A stretch of DNA of 64,000 nt from ZC4RG35 sp040878345 (GTDB lineage: Bacteria; Actinomycetota; Acidimicrobiia; Spongiisociales; ZC4RG35), in the NCBI GenBank assembly GCA_040878345.1, contig JBBDML010000004.1, forward strand, positions 1-64,000, in the 5' to 3' direction. The notes under the pieces are model-generated. The model was not told where the DNA came from. It saw only the letters and a list, made by a program, of their open reading frames with translations, and searched no databases. The translations under genes were made by a program, and so were the position numbers. Shown here one piece after another: positions 32,394 to 40,390 of the stretch (position 1 is the first letter of the stretch; each line of letters starts with the position of its first letter).

Positions 32394-33767
32394 TCACTGG
32401 GCTGTGGAAACACCACCACCTTTCCTCAGCTCCTGTGTGAGTTGATTCACGCGGTCGAACACGGCCCGATCGGAGCGCAGGATGCGCTTCACCTTCTCGA
32501 CCGAGTGGAGGACCGTGGTGTGGTCGCGGTTGAAGCGCTCGCCGATTTTGGGAAGGGAGAGGTCGGTCAGCTCCCGGCACAGATACATGGCGATCTGGCG
32601 GGAGAGCACCAGGGGCTGACGCCGGCTCGAAGAGAGGATGTCCTCGGTGGAGAACCCGTAGGCCTGGGCCGTGGTGCGGATGATCACCTCGGGGCCGAGG
32701 GGCACCGGCTCATCGGTGGTTCCGATGTCATGCAGGACCCGGGCCGCCGTCTCGAGGTCGATGTCCCGACGATTCAGTGCCGACCAGGCGGTGACACGGG
32801 TCAATGCACCTTCGAGCTCCCGGATGTTGTCCGAGACCAGGACGGCGATGTGCTCCAGAACGTCGAGGGGCACCGGGCGAGGGGCGAACTCGGCGTTCCG
32901 GCGAAGGATGGCGAGACGGGTCTCCACGTCCGGGGGCTGGATATCGGTGAGCAGTCCCCACTCGAAGCGACTCCTCAATCGGTCCTCGAGGGTTGATAAG
33001 TTGCGTGGATGTCGGTCGGAACTGATCACCATCTGTTTTCCCGACATGTACAGGGAGTTGAAGGTGTGGAAGAACTCCTCGAGGATCTGCTCTTTGCCCT
33101 CGAAGAACTGGACGTCGTCGAGGAGGAGGATGTCTACGTTGCGAAAACGCTGTTTGAAGTCATCGGGCCGCTTGCGACGGATCGAATCGATGAAGTCGTT
33201 GAGGAAGTTCTCCGAGGAGATGTAGCGGACCACCAGGTCGGGGTACATCTCGAGCGCCTGATGACCCACCGCGTTGAGCAGGTGGGTCTTGCCCAGACCG
33301 GCCCCGCCATAGATGAAAAGCGGGTTGTAATGCGCCCCGGGCTGCTCAGCGACCGCCATAGCTGCTGCCCAGGCAAAACGGTTGGACTGGCCGACGACGA
33401 AACTCTCGAACCGGTATCGGGGGATGAGGTTGGTGGCCCGGGTGGCTGGACTGGTGATGTCGATGTGGTCAGCCGGCCCATTCAGTGGGAGAAGGGGCAG
33501 CTCCGCCGGTGGGCCCTCGCCCACCCGGTAGAGCGGGGAGCCTTCTGCCCCGTACGCCGACCGGTAGGCGGCGGCCACCAGATCACCGTGCTTGTCCCGC
33601 ACCCAACGGAGATGGAATTCGCTGGGGGCGATCAAAACCAGGGTGTCCCCCTCGTAGTCGGGCTCGAGACGGGAGAGCCAGGTGTCCCAGTTCCCCTTGG
33701 AGACCCCTGCCCTCACGGTCTCGCGGAATGTGCTCCAGTTGTCATTGGCTTTGGTCGCCTGCGTCAA
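32394..33767 (-). CDS. dnaA: Chromosomal replication initiator DnaA
   Basis: A 457-aa AAA+ initiator. I chose TTG 33767 because AGGAGGAG lies ~7 bp upstream; the longer frame has no such site. Domain I is at the N-terminus (NWDTWLSRLEPDYEGD), domain III has Walker A YGGAGLGKTHLLNAVG and Walker B ILLLDDVQFFEGKE, and domain IV ends with the DnaA-box reading motif RFNRDHTTVLHSVEKV. It binds the boxes in the oriC just upstream. Confidence 0.98.
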   Translation of the reverse strand: MTQATKANDNWSTFRETVRAGVSKGNWDTWLSRLEPDYEGDTLVLIAPSEFHLRWVRDKHGDLVAAAYRSAYGAEGSPLYRVGEGPPAELPLLPLNGPADHIDITSPATRATNLIPRYRFESFVVGQSNRFAWAAAMAVAEQPGAHYNPLFIYGGAGLGKTHLLNAVGHQALEMYPDLVVRYISSENFLNDFIDSIRRKRPDDFKQRFRNVDILLLDDVQFFEGKEQILEEFFHTFNSLYMSGKQMVISSDRHPRNLSTLEDRLRSRFEWGLLTDIQPPDVETRLAILRRNAEFAPRPVPLDVLEHIAVLVSDNIRELEGALTRVTAWSALNRRDIDLETAARVLHDIGTTDEPVPLGPEVIIRTTAQAYGFSTEDILSSSRRQPLVLSRQIAMYLCRELTDLSLPKIGERFNRDHTTVLHSVEKVKRILRSDRAVFDRVNQLTQELRKGGGVSTAQ

Positions 33768-34060
33768 GCGCCTACTCCTCCTACTCGGGCAGGTTGTCCA
33801 CAGAACGATCCACATCTGTGGAAACGCCTGTGCACATCCCTCCCCGAGGAAAATCCTTCAGTTACCCCCAGGGAGCGTCGTGTCACCAACAGCGACAGGG
33901 AAGCGAGTGACACTCCCAAGCATGAGTCGGGCGAGTATCGGAGCAGGCCTAGCGCCAGTCAAGAACGCGAGAATCACCGGTGTGGATGAGATGGTGTGAA
34001 TCTGTCCACAGCAAAAACCCAGGTAGGCAAAAGGATTTCCAGATTGTGGGGAGGTGTCCG
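33768..34060. other. oriC: oriC (replication origin) with DnaA boxes
   Basis: This is the dnaA-rpmH spacer, the common actinobacterial origin site. DnaA-box-like 9-mers include TTGTCCACA (33794-33802), CGATCCACA (33806-33814), GTTTCCACA on the minus strand (33817-33825), TCATCCACA on the minus strand (33981-33989) and CTGTCCACA (34002-34010). The boxes cluster at both ends, near dnaA and ~180 bp away. The spacer has no gene. The 160 bp from 34061 to rpmH probably hold the rpmH promoter. Confidence 0.8.
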
Positions 34061-34220
34061 GGCAGACCGGCCCGACCACTGGGGTCTTTTGTTCTTTTCG
34101 CGAGCCGGGTGATTTCTTCGCGACTCGGGCTCGAGACTGCTCCGCGCCCCTGTTGGGCTTTGACATAGGAAACCAGGGTTCCGTAACCTGTGGTCGCTTC
34201 TTCCCGACTCTCTTCGGATT

Positions 34221-34355
34221 ATGAAACGGACTTACCAACCAAAGGTGCGCCGCCGCAAGCGACGCCATGGATTCAGGCATCGGATGCGAACCCGCGCCGG
34301 TCGGGCCACCCTCAAGGCACGTCGGGACAAGGGCCGAAAGCGCCTCGCTGCCTGA
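34221..34355 (+). CDS. rpmH: Ribosomal protein bL34
   Basis: A 44-aa basic protein. MKRTYQPKVRRRKRRHGFRH at the start and the TRAGRATLKARRDKGRKRLA end are the family signature. It is the first gene of the rightward origin cluster. Its 3' end overlaps the rnpA frame. Confidence 0.97.
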   Translation: MKRTYQPKVRRRKRRHGFRHRMRTRAGRATLKARRDKGRKRLAA

Positions 34356-34671
34356 GTACGAATCCCTTCGGAGCCCTCGGGACTTCCGTAGAGTCCTCGA
34401 TGCGGGAGACCGGCATCGCAGCGGCGGAATCGTCTTGGTCAGGACGCCGGGGCGTGAAGGTCCCCCGAGAGTGGGTCTCGTCGTCTCGAAGAGCAGCGGA
34501 GGCGCCGTGACGAGGAACCGAATCAAGAGACGGCTCCGACATGCGATTGTCGGGAAGGCGCTGCAACCAGGGATGGATTACGTGATCATCGCCAACAGAG
34601 AGGTCAGCGAGGTGCCCTTCGCCCAGATCGAGACCTGGTTGAGCCACGCCCTGGGAGAGCCCGACAGGTGA
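34348..34671 (+). CDS. rnpA: Ribonuclease P protein component
   Basis: RnpA helps the RNase P RNA to mature tRNA 5' ends. The family core is clear: SPRDFRRVLDAG, GLVVSKSSGGAVTRNRIKRR and LRHAI. In this frame there is no ATG, GTG or TTG where the family start (M-L-P-x) belongs. The best fit is CTG 34348, which overlaps the rpmH stop and gives 107 aa. The only normal start is ATG 34267 inside rpmH, which would add 27 residues, as in Thermus where rnpA overlaps rpmH. The start is therefore uncertain; the gene is not. Confidence 0.9.
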   Translation: MPEYESLRSPRDFRRVLDAGDRHRSGGIVLVRTPGREGPPRVGLVVSKSSGGAVTRNRIKRRLRHAIVGKALQPGMDYVIIANREVSEVPFAQIETWLSHALGEPDR

Positions 34672-34913
34672 TCCAGTACCTGCGTCCGCGTGGTCTGGTG
34701 GTCGGGTTGATCTCTATTTACCAGAAACTGGTAAGTCCCAACCTCGGGGCGAACTGCCGTTATCAGCCGACATGCTCTTCTTATGCCGCCGAGGCCATAA
34801 GCCGTTTCGGGGTGATCCGCGGTGGATGGCTCGCCTTGAAGAGGATCGGGAGATGCCACCCGTTGCGACCTGGGGGCCATGACCCGGTGCCCGACACCTG
34901 GAGAACCACCTGA
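34668..34913 (+). CDS. yidD: Membrane protein insertion efficiency factor YidD
   Basis: An 81-aa protein from GTG 34668 (overlapping the rnpA stop). Family marks: YQKLVSPNLGANCRYQPTCS, SYAAEAISRFG and RIGRCHPLRPGGHDPVP. The three conserved cysteines are present. It assists YidC, whose gene overlaps it by one base. Confidence 0.95.
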   Translation: MIQYLRPRGLVVGLISIYQKLVSPNLGANCRYQPTCSSYAAEAISRFGVIRGGWLALKRIGRCHPLRPGGHDPVPDTWRTT

Positions 34914-35779
34914 TGGGTGAGCTGTTCAACACCCTCAAGGAGTTCCTCGGGTCTGCCCTCAACTTCTTCTTCAACCTGCTCTCTCCTCCATTCAGCGATG
35001 GGGTGGGTCTGGGGTTGTCGATCGTCCTGCTCACCATTGCCATCAACCTGGTGGTGTTCCCCCTGACGCTGAAACAGACCAGGGCCACCAGGGCCTTCAC
35101 CGAGATCCAACCCAAGATCAAGAAGATCCAGGCCGAGTACAAGGAGGACCCTCAGGAGATGCAGCGACGTCTCCTCGAGACCCAGAAGGAGGCCGGCGCC
35201 ACCCCGGGTGGGTGTCTCCTTCCGTTGTTGGTCCAGATGCCGATCTGGATCGCCCTCTTCCAGTTACTCAGGGCACCACTCGACTACATACCCTCCGGCT
35301 CGGGCCTGGCAGCGGCAGTGGCCGACACCAGCGCCACTTTTCTCGGCATGCACTTGGTCGAGTCACCGGCAATGGCGTGGGCGGCGGCCGGCGCCAATGG
35401 GCTGCTGTATGCGGTGCCCTATCTGCTGGTCATCGCATTCATGGTGGCAACCCAGTACATCCAGCAATGGCACGCCACCTACGGTCAGGCCCGACCCGAC
35501 CAGAAGGGCGCCGGCGCACAGCAGGCGGTCACCAAGATCATGCCGCTGTTCATCGGGTTCATCTCTTGGAGCTTCCCGGCGGGTCTGGTCCTGTACTGGA
35601 CCACTTCCAACCTGTTCCGGTTGGGCCAGCAGGTACTGATCTTCAAGATGGATGGGCGCCCCAATCCGATCAAGACCGACGCCGAGCCGGTGAGGGCGGA
35701 GTCGAACGATGTTGATGGACAGGCCAAGAAGGCACAGCAGGGCGCAGCCGACAAGCGCCGTCGTCGCAGAAGGAGCTGA
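34913..35779 (+). CDS. yidC: Membrane protein insertase YidC (Oxa1 family)
   Basis: A 288-aa insertase without the large periplasmic domain of proteobacteria. It has about five membrane segments (around 18-48, 95-113, 150-175, 205-225 and nearby), the cytoplasmic helical loop KQTRATRAFTEIQPKIKKIQ and the family stretch PIWIALFQLLR. The tail is basic (KRRRRRRS), as in members that bind the ribosome. It places small membrane proteins, alone or with SecYEG. Confidence 0.96.
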   Translation: MGELFNTLKEFLGSALNFFFNLLSPPFSDGVGLGLSIVLLTIAINLVVFPLTLKQTRATRAFTEIQPKIKKIQAEYKEDPQEMQRRLLETQKEAGATPGGCLLPLLVQMPIWIALFQLLRAPLDYIPSGSGLAAAVADTSATFLGMHLVESPAMAWAAAGANGLLYAVPYLLVIAFMVATQYIQQWHATYGQARPDQKGAGAQQAVTKIMPLFIGFISWSFPAGLVLYWTTSNLFRLGQQVLIFKMDGRPNPIKTDAEPVRAESNDVDGQAKKAQQGAADKRRRRRRS

Positions 35780-35780
35780 G

Positions 35781-36653
35781 GTGGAGAACGTCGTCATCGA
35801 GGTCAGGGCCAAGACAGTGGACCTGGCGGTCGAGGCAGCAATGCAGGAGTTGGGAATCACGGACCGTGAGCAGGTGGCAGTCGAAGTGGTCACCGAGCCG
35901 GTCAAGGGGTTTTTGGGAATCGGGGGCCAGGAAGCAGTGGTCCGGGTCAAGCCGAGGAGAAAGGGTCGAAATCGAGGGAATCGACGCAAGGGTGGCCGTG
36001 ACCGGGAGGATAGAGATCGCTCGCAGAACCAGACTTCCTCGAGGAATCCACAGCAGGCGAGACGCGATTCAGGTAGAAATGGGGGGAATCGCAATCCGAA
36101 CCCCCGTCAGCGTGATCGAGGAAATAGACCGACCGAGAAGAGGGAAAAGACAATGAGCGACGATCGTCCGGTGCTCCCACTCGAGGAGCAGGCCAGGATC
36201 GCCCACGAATTCCTTGAGGGTCTCATCGACGCCTATGGGCTCGAAGGAACGGTGACCACCCGGATCGAGGAAGATGTGATCGTCGCCGATGTCGACGGAG
36301 ATCAGACCGAAGCCCTGGTCGGAGTGAGGGGATCGGTGCGCGCTGCCATCCACGAACTGACCCGCACCGTGCTTCAACGATATGGCCAGGACTCGGCACG
36401 GCTTCGACTCGACATAGCCGGTTACGCCGAGCGACGTCGTCAAGCCTTGTCGATCTACGCTCGACAGCTGATCGAGCAACTCGACGCCGAAGGCGGGGAG
36501 ATCATGTTGGAGCCAATGAGCCCGGCTGATCGCAAGGTGATTCACGACGCCGCCGCCGAGTACCCCAATGTCACTTCGTACTCGGAAGGCGAGCCCCCTC
36601 GGCGATATGTGGTGCTTTCCAAGGTTTCGGGGAGCGGGGAAGAAGAGGAATAG
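35781..36653 (+). CDS. jag: Jag/KhpB RNA-binding protein
   Basis: A 290-aa protein from GTG 35781, with AAGGAG upstream. The Jag N-terminal domain is VENVVIEVRAKTVDLAVEAA (1-20) through KGFLGIGGQEAVVRV. A long basic, disordered linker follows, then a KH domain (about 130-210, with ALVGVRGSVRAAIHELTRTV) and an R3H domain (AGYAERRRQALSIYA, then MSPADRKVIHD). It binds RNA and affects cell division and elongation in other bacteria. The basic linker is longer than in the family's compact members. Confidence 0.93.
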   Translation: MENVVIEVRAKTVDLAVEAAMQELGITDREQVAVEVVTEPVKGFLGIGGQEAVVRVKPRRKGRNRGNRRKGGRDREDRDRSQNQTSSRNPQQARRDSGRNGGNRNPNPRQRDRGNRPTEKREKTMSDDRPVLPLEEQARIAHEFLEGLIDAYGLEGTVTTRIEEDVIVADVDGDQTEALVGVRGSVRAAIHELTRTVLQRYGQDSARLRLDIAGYAERRRQALSIYARQLIEQLDAEGGEIMLEPMSPADRKVIHDAAAEYPNVTSYSEGEPPRRYVVLSKVSGSGEEEE

Positions 36654-36654
36654 G

Positions 36655-36670
36655 CGTTTCACGTGAAACC
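36655..36670. promoter_or_regulatory. parS: parS centromere site
   Basis: The 14-bp core GTTTCACGTGAAAC (36656-36669) is a perfect palindrome and equals the centre of the universal ParB site. It lies between jag and rsmG, ~600 bp upstream of parA. Confidence 0.95.
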
Positions 36671-36682
36671 CCCTCGTGGGGT

Positions 36683-37258
36683 GTGCTGGCCGGTCGGCTG
36701 GGAAGACCGATTGATCAAGGCCAGGTCGACAGACTCGAGCGTTTCCGACAATGGCTGATCGAGGAGGCCATTCCCGCCGGGGGAATCGGGCCCAACGAGG
36801 GGCGCAGACTGGATAGCCGTCATCTCATCGACTCGCTCATGTTCTCGAGATGTCTCGACGACCCGGCCCGGGTGTGGGATCTGGGCTCGGGGGTGGGTCT
36901 TCCCGGTATCCCTCTTGCGGTGATCATGCCCGCCACCCGGTTTCTCCTCGTCGATCGCTCAGAACGCAGAGTCGACCTGATGAAACGGGCGATTCGGGTG
37001 TTGAGCCTCGACAATGTGATTACCGAGACCGCCGACATCAATCACCTCGAGGGGGTCGCCGATGCCATAGTTTCGCGAGCCTCATTGCCGGTGGTCGAGC
37101 TGGCTGGGGTGGCCGATCGGCATCTGGAGTCTGGTGGTGTGGCTGTCGTTGGAGGTTCCTGGTCGACGGAGCCTCACTCACCGGGTTGGCGGACCTTGGA
37201 TGTGGGGTCGGATGTGCTTGACCGGCCGGTCTGGATCCTTATGATGCGTCGAGCATGA
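36683..37258 (+). CDS. rsmG: 16S rRNA (guanine-527-N7) methyltransferase
   Basis: A 191-aa protein from GTG 36683, a little shorter than usual at the N-terminus. The SAM-binding motif is VWDLGSGVGLPGIPLAV near 63. RHLIDSL and the SRASLPV strand also fit the family. It modifies G527 of 16S rRNA; loss gives low-level streptomycin resistance in other bacteria. It overlaps parA (ATGA). Confidence 0.95.
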   Translation: MLAGRLGRPIDQGQVDRLERFRQWLIEEAIPAGGIGPNEGRRLDSRHLIDSLMFSRCLDDPARVWDLGSGVGLPGIPLAVIMPATRFLLVDRSERRVDLMKRAIRVLSLDNVITETADINHLEGVADAIVSRASLPVVELAGVADRHLESGGVAVVGGSWSTEPHSPGWRTLDVGSDVLDRPVWILMMRRA

Positions 37259-38037
37259 CCGGCACCACCGTCGTCGCCCTGGCGAATCAGAAGGGCGGGG
37301 TTGGCAAATCGACAACTGCCATAAATTTGGCGGCGTCACTCGCCCTCCAGGAGCATCGGGTGCTTCTCATCGATCTCGACCCGCAGGGCAATGCCACCAG
37401 TGGCCTGGGCATCGAGCGTGGTGGTATCGACATCTCGGTCTACGACGTCCTACTCAAGGAATCGAGTCTCGAGGATGCCATCGAGCCCACCTCGGTGCGG
37501 AACCTCTTCGTGGTTCCGGCCACGATCGATCTGGCCGGTGCCGAGATCGAGCTGGTCTCGGTGCTCTCTCGGGAGACCCGACTCAAGCATGCGATCTCCA
37601 GCACCAATGGTGACTATGAATATGTGTTCATCGATTGCCCACCTTCTCTCGGTCTCCTCACCGTCAACGCTCTCACCGCCGCCGACGAGATCGTCATCCC
37701 GATTCAATGCGAGTACTACGCCCTGGAAGGGCTGAGCCAACTTCTCCGCAACATACAGCTAGTGACCTCGAACCTGAACCCGAAATTGAAAGTTGGGGGG
37801 GTGGTCCTCACCATGTACGACGGGCGGACCAAGCTGTCGAAGGACGTCGCAGAACAGGTCAGGGAGTACTTCGGTGACACGGCATTCAAGACCGTGATCC
37901 CGCGATCGGTGCGATTGTCGGAGGCCCCGTCATATGGGGAGCCAATCGAGGCCTTCGACCCCATGAGCAGGGGTGCCATCGCATACCGGCAGCTCGGTCG
38001 TGAATTCGTTGAGCGACATGCGTCAGTCAAGGAGTAG
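37255..38037 (+). CDS. parA: Chromosome partitioning ATPase ParA/Soj
   Basis: A 260-aa deviant Walker ATPase. ANQKGGVGKSTTAINLAASL (10-29) is the deviant Walker A, then LLIDLDPQGNATSGLG and YVFIDCPPSLGLL. It separates sister origins together with ParB bound at parS. Confidence 0.98.
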   Translation: MTGTTVVALANQKGGVGKSTTAINLAASLALQEHRVLLIDLDPQGNATSGLGIERGGIDISVYDVLLKESSLEDAIEPTSVRNLFVVPATIDLAGAEIELVSVLSRETRLKHAISSTNGDYEYVFIDCPPSLGLLTVNALTAADEIVIPIQCEYYALEGLSQLLRNIQLVTSNLNPKLKVGGVVLTMYDGRTKLSKDVAEQVREYFGDTAFKTVIPRSVRLSEAPSYGEPIEAFDPMSRGAIAYRQLGREFVERHASVKE

Positions 38038-38046
38038 GAGGGCGAG

Positions 38047-38901
38047 ATGACCACACGGAAGAGTGGTTTGGGCAGGGGCCTAGAAGCGTTGATACCCATG
38101 GAGAAGGCGACCGCTCCGGATGCCGAGTTCTTACACCTGCCGGTGGACCAGATCAGGGCCAACCCGGATCAACCCCGCAGCCGGTTCGATGACGACGCCC
38201 TCGAGGAGTTGACCGCCTCCATCCGTGAGGTCGGCGTGCTGCAACCGGTGATCGTGGGTGCTACCGAAGACGGGTACGTCCTGATCGCCGGTGAGCGTCG
38301 ATGGCGGGCCACCAAGAAAGCCGGCATGCCCACCATCCCCGCGGTGGTCAGGGGCTCAACCGGGGAGTCGACACTGGTCGCATCTCTGGTAGAGAATCTG
38401 CAGCGAGAGGATCTGACCCCGCTCGAGGAGGCCCATGCGTTCAAGCAGCTACTGGAAGATTATGGAATGAGTCAGGAGCAGGTCGCCGATCGAGTGGGCA
38501 AGTCCCGCCCGGCGGTGTCTAACACCATCCGCCTTCTCCAGCTCCCCGGACCGATCCAGGCGATGGTGGACGGCGGTTCACTGACCGCAGGCCACGCCCG
38601 GGCGCTCCTCGGCCTCGACGACTCCAGATACGCCATCTACCTGGCGGAGCGGGCAGTGGCCGACGGATGGAGTGTTCGCCAGGTGGAGGATGCGGTGCGG
38701 GCCCGTCATGAGCTCGGGAAGCCGGCGAAACCAGGACCGGTTCGGCAGTTGAGACCTGTCGAGATCATCGAGTTGGAGAAGCGGCTCGGAGAGCATCTGG
38801 GTGCTCCGGTCAAGATCACCTATCGCAACGAGAAGGGGAAAGTGGAGATCAAGTTCGGGTCGGTGACTGAGCTGGAGCGGCTCTACCGACTCATGGCCTA
38901 G
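38047..38901 (+). CDS. parB: Chromosome partitioning protein ParB/Spo0J
   Basis: A 284-aa CTP-dependent DNA clamp. The N-terminal CTPase domain has NPDQPRSRFDDDALEELTAS and GERRWRATKKAG, an HTH follows near 138-158 (MSQEQVADRVGKSRPAVSNT), and the C-terminus has a dimer domain (VKITYRNEKGKVEIKFGS). It loads at the parS site at 36655. Its 3' end overlaps the convergent cwlM by 11 bp. Confidence 0.98.
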   Translation: MTTRKSGLGRGLEALIPMEKATAPDAEFLHLPVDQIRANPDQPRSRFDDDALEELTASIREVGVLQPVIVGATEDGYVLIAGERRWRATKKAGMPTIPAVVRGSTGESTLVASLVENLQREDLTPLEEAHAFKQLLEDYGMSQEQVADRVGKSRPAVSNTIRLLQLPGPIQAMVDGGSLTAGHARALLGLDDSRYAIYLAERAVADGWSVRQVEDAVRARHELGKPAKPGPVRQLRPVEIIELEKRLGEHLGAPVKITYRNEKGKVEIKFGSVTELERLYRLMA

Positions 38902-39859
38902 TCGCCACCGCCCGGAAAAAAGTCTCGAGACCTTCGGCGACCGCCAGACCCAGCTTCTCGTCGAGGGCGCGATGCGCCACCACTGCCGACGGCGCCCTGG
39001 TCTCCTTGAGCATGGCGGAGGCCCTGCCCTCGACTCGCCCCCCGGCACTGGCCGCAATCGCACCGGCCAACTCCTCTCCGGCCCCGGAGCGACTGTGCTC
39101 CGAGGCGAAGTAGAACACGCAGTCCGCTTCCTCGGAGTTGATCCTGAAGGCCACGATGACATCGGACCCCAGCCGGTTGGCCCTCCGGGCCCTGACCCTC
39201 TCCGGCATCTGCGTGTCCTGACTTCGTGACATGACAGGGAGCCCTCCGGCGTCCTGGATGGCGAGAGCTGCGGCGGTGGCGGCTTCCCAGGCCTGGTGGG
39301 CTTCCTCGGCGTCCCGGCAACCGGCATCCAGAAAGATCCGGGCCCCCGCCAGCGTGGGGGGGAGGCCACGGAGCCACTCCCGCTCCCGTATCGCCTGGCG
39401 GCCGTCGTTCATCTCGCCACGAGTCACCAGCTGGACTTCGGTGACCACCTCCGGGCCTACTTTCCCATCTTCTGCCAGGCCGCGGTTGTGCTGGAAGTCG
39501 ATGACCGCCATCTCGGTGAACGGACCGAACGTGCCATCCACCTTGCCGCAATCGAATCCGAGGGAGTTGAGACGGGATTGGAGCTCGGCGATGTCCTCGC
39601 CGCGCATCATGGGCCGTCTCATGAAGACCAGGCGGTCTCCGAGGCGATACCCCGCTTCGTAGAGGGAGCGCCAGGTGTCGGGCCCAACGATCCCGTCTAC
39701 ATCGAGGCCCCTCGCCTTCTGAAAGCCTCCCACCGCGGCGCGGGTAGGCTCGCCAAAACTGCCCCTGGTGTCCGGGGACGGGTCGAAGCCGAGAGCGGCG
39801 AGACGGTCCTGGATGTCACGGACCGCGGTCCCGACGTCACCGAGCCGGTATAGGCGCAT
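38891..39859 (-). CDS. cwlM: CwlM-like pseudoamidase with two peptidoglycan-binding domains
   Basis: A 322-aa protein. Two PG_binding_1 domains (about 1-70 and 80-150; LDVDGIVGPDTWRSL, then LAEDGKVGPEVVTEV) precede an Amidase_3-like domain (about 165-320). The zinc ligands are lost: the usual DAGHGG reads DAGCRD, and the SxHxN strand reads AFRINSEE. Mycobacterial CwlM, which has the same position between parB and trx, also lacks these and acts as a PknB-controlled regulator of MurA rather than as a hydrolase. No signal peptide is visible, so it fits a cytoplasmic role. Confidence 0.85.
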   Translation of the reverse strand: MRLYRLGDVGTAVRDIQDRLAALGFDPSPDTRGSFGEPTRAAVGGFQKARGLDVDGIVGPDTWRSLYEAGYRLGDRLVFMRRPMMRGEDIAELQSRLNSLGFDCGKVDGTFGPFTEMAVIDFQHNRGLAEDGKVGPEVVTEVQLVTRGEMNDGRQAIREREWLRGLPPTLAGARIFLDAGCRDAEEAHQAWEAATAAALAIQDAGGLPVMSRSQDTQMPERVRARRANRLGSDVIVAFRINSEEADCVFYFASEHSRSGAGEELAGAIAASAGGRVEGRASAMLKETRAPSAVVAHRALDEKLGLAVAEGLETFFRAVATRP

Positions 39860-39885
39860 CCACCAACTCTACGTTCGAGCCGGCG

Positions 39886-40069
39886 TTTAGTGGCCCGTCG
39901 CCCAAACAGCTACGCGGTCTCGCCGGCCCTCGACGCCGCTGGACTGCGTCCTCGTCCTCAACGCACCTACAGGTGCGCCTTCGTCCTGCGTCCTTGCCAG
40001 CGACCCCGAATGGCTCGGCGACACCGCGGCATCAATTGAGTGACAGACCACTAGTGGCCCGTGGCCAAC
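39886..40069. repeat. Intergenic repeat-like block between cwlM and trxA
   Basis: The spacer begins and ends with TAGTGGCCCGT (39889-39899 and 40052-40062), followed in both copies by a similar GCCCAA/GCCAAC stretch. The inside has CGTCCTCGTCC and CGTCCTGCGTCC repeats and a palindrome ACCTACAGGTGC. No gene is supported. It may be a dispersed repeat unit or a decayed small element. Confidence 0.4.
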
Positions 40070-40390
40070 TCAGCCGATGTACTCGGAGAGCTCCGAGAGC
40101 AGGCGGTGCTTGGGTGCCGCGCCCACGATTCGCTTCATCTCGACCCCGTCCTTGAAGAGGATCAGGGTGGGGATGCTCATCACGTCGTTGGCTGCTGCCG
40201 CCTGCGGGTTGTGATCGACGTTGAGCTTGCCGATGATGAAGCCGTCCTTTTCGTCGGCGATCTCCTCGAGCACCGGGGCGATCACACGGCACGGGCCGCA
40301 CCACTCCGCCCAGAAGTCGACGAGAACCGGCGTGTCACCGCTTATCACGTCGTTGAAGGTCCCATCTTCGAGGGTGACGATCTCAGCCAT
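40070..40390 (-). CDS. trxA: Thioredoxin
   Basis: A 106-aa protein with the active site FWAEWCGPCRVIAP and the cis-Pro stretch MSIPTLILFKDG. It reduces disulfides in the cytoplasm and is recycled by TrxB, whose gene overlaps it by 8 bp upstream. Confidence 0.98.
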   Translation of the reverse strand: MAEIVTLEDGTFNDVISGDTPVLVDFWAEWCGPCRVIAPVLEEIADEKDGFIIGKLNVDHNPQAAAANDVMSIPTLILFKDGVEMKRIVGAAPKHRLLSELSEYIG

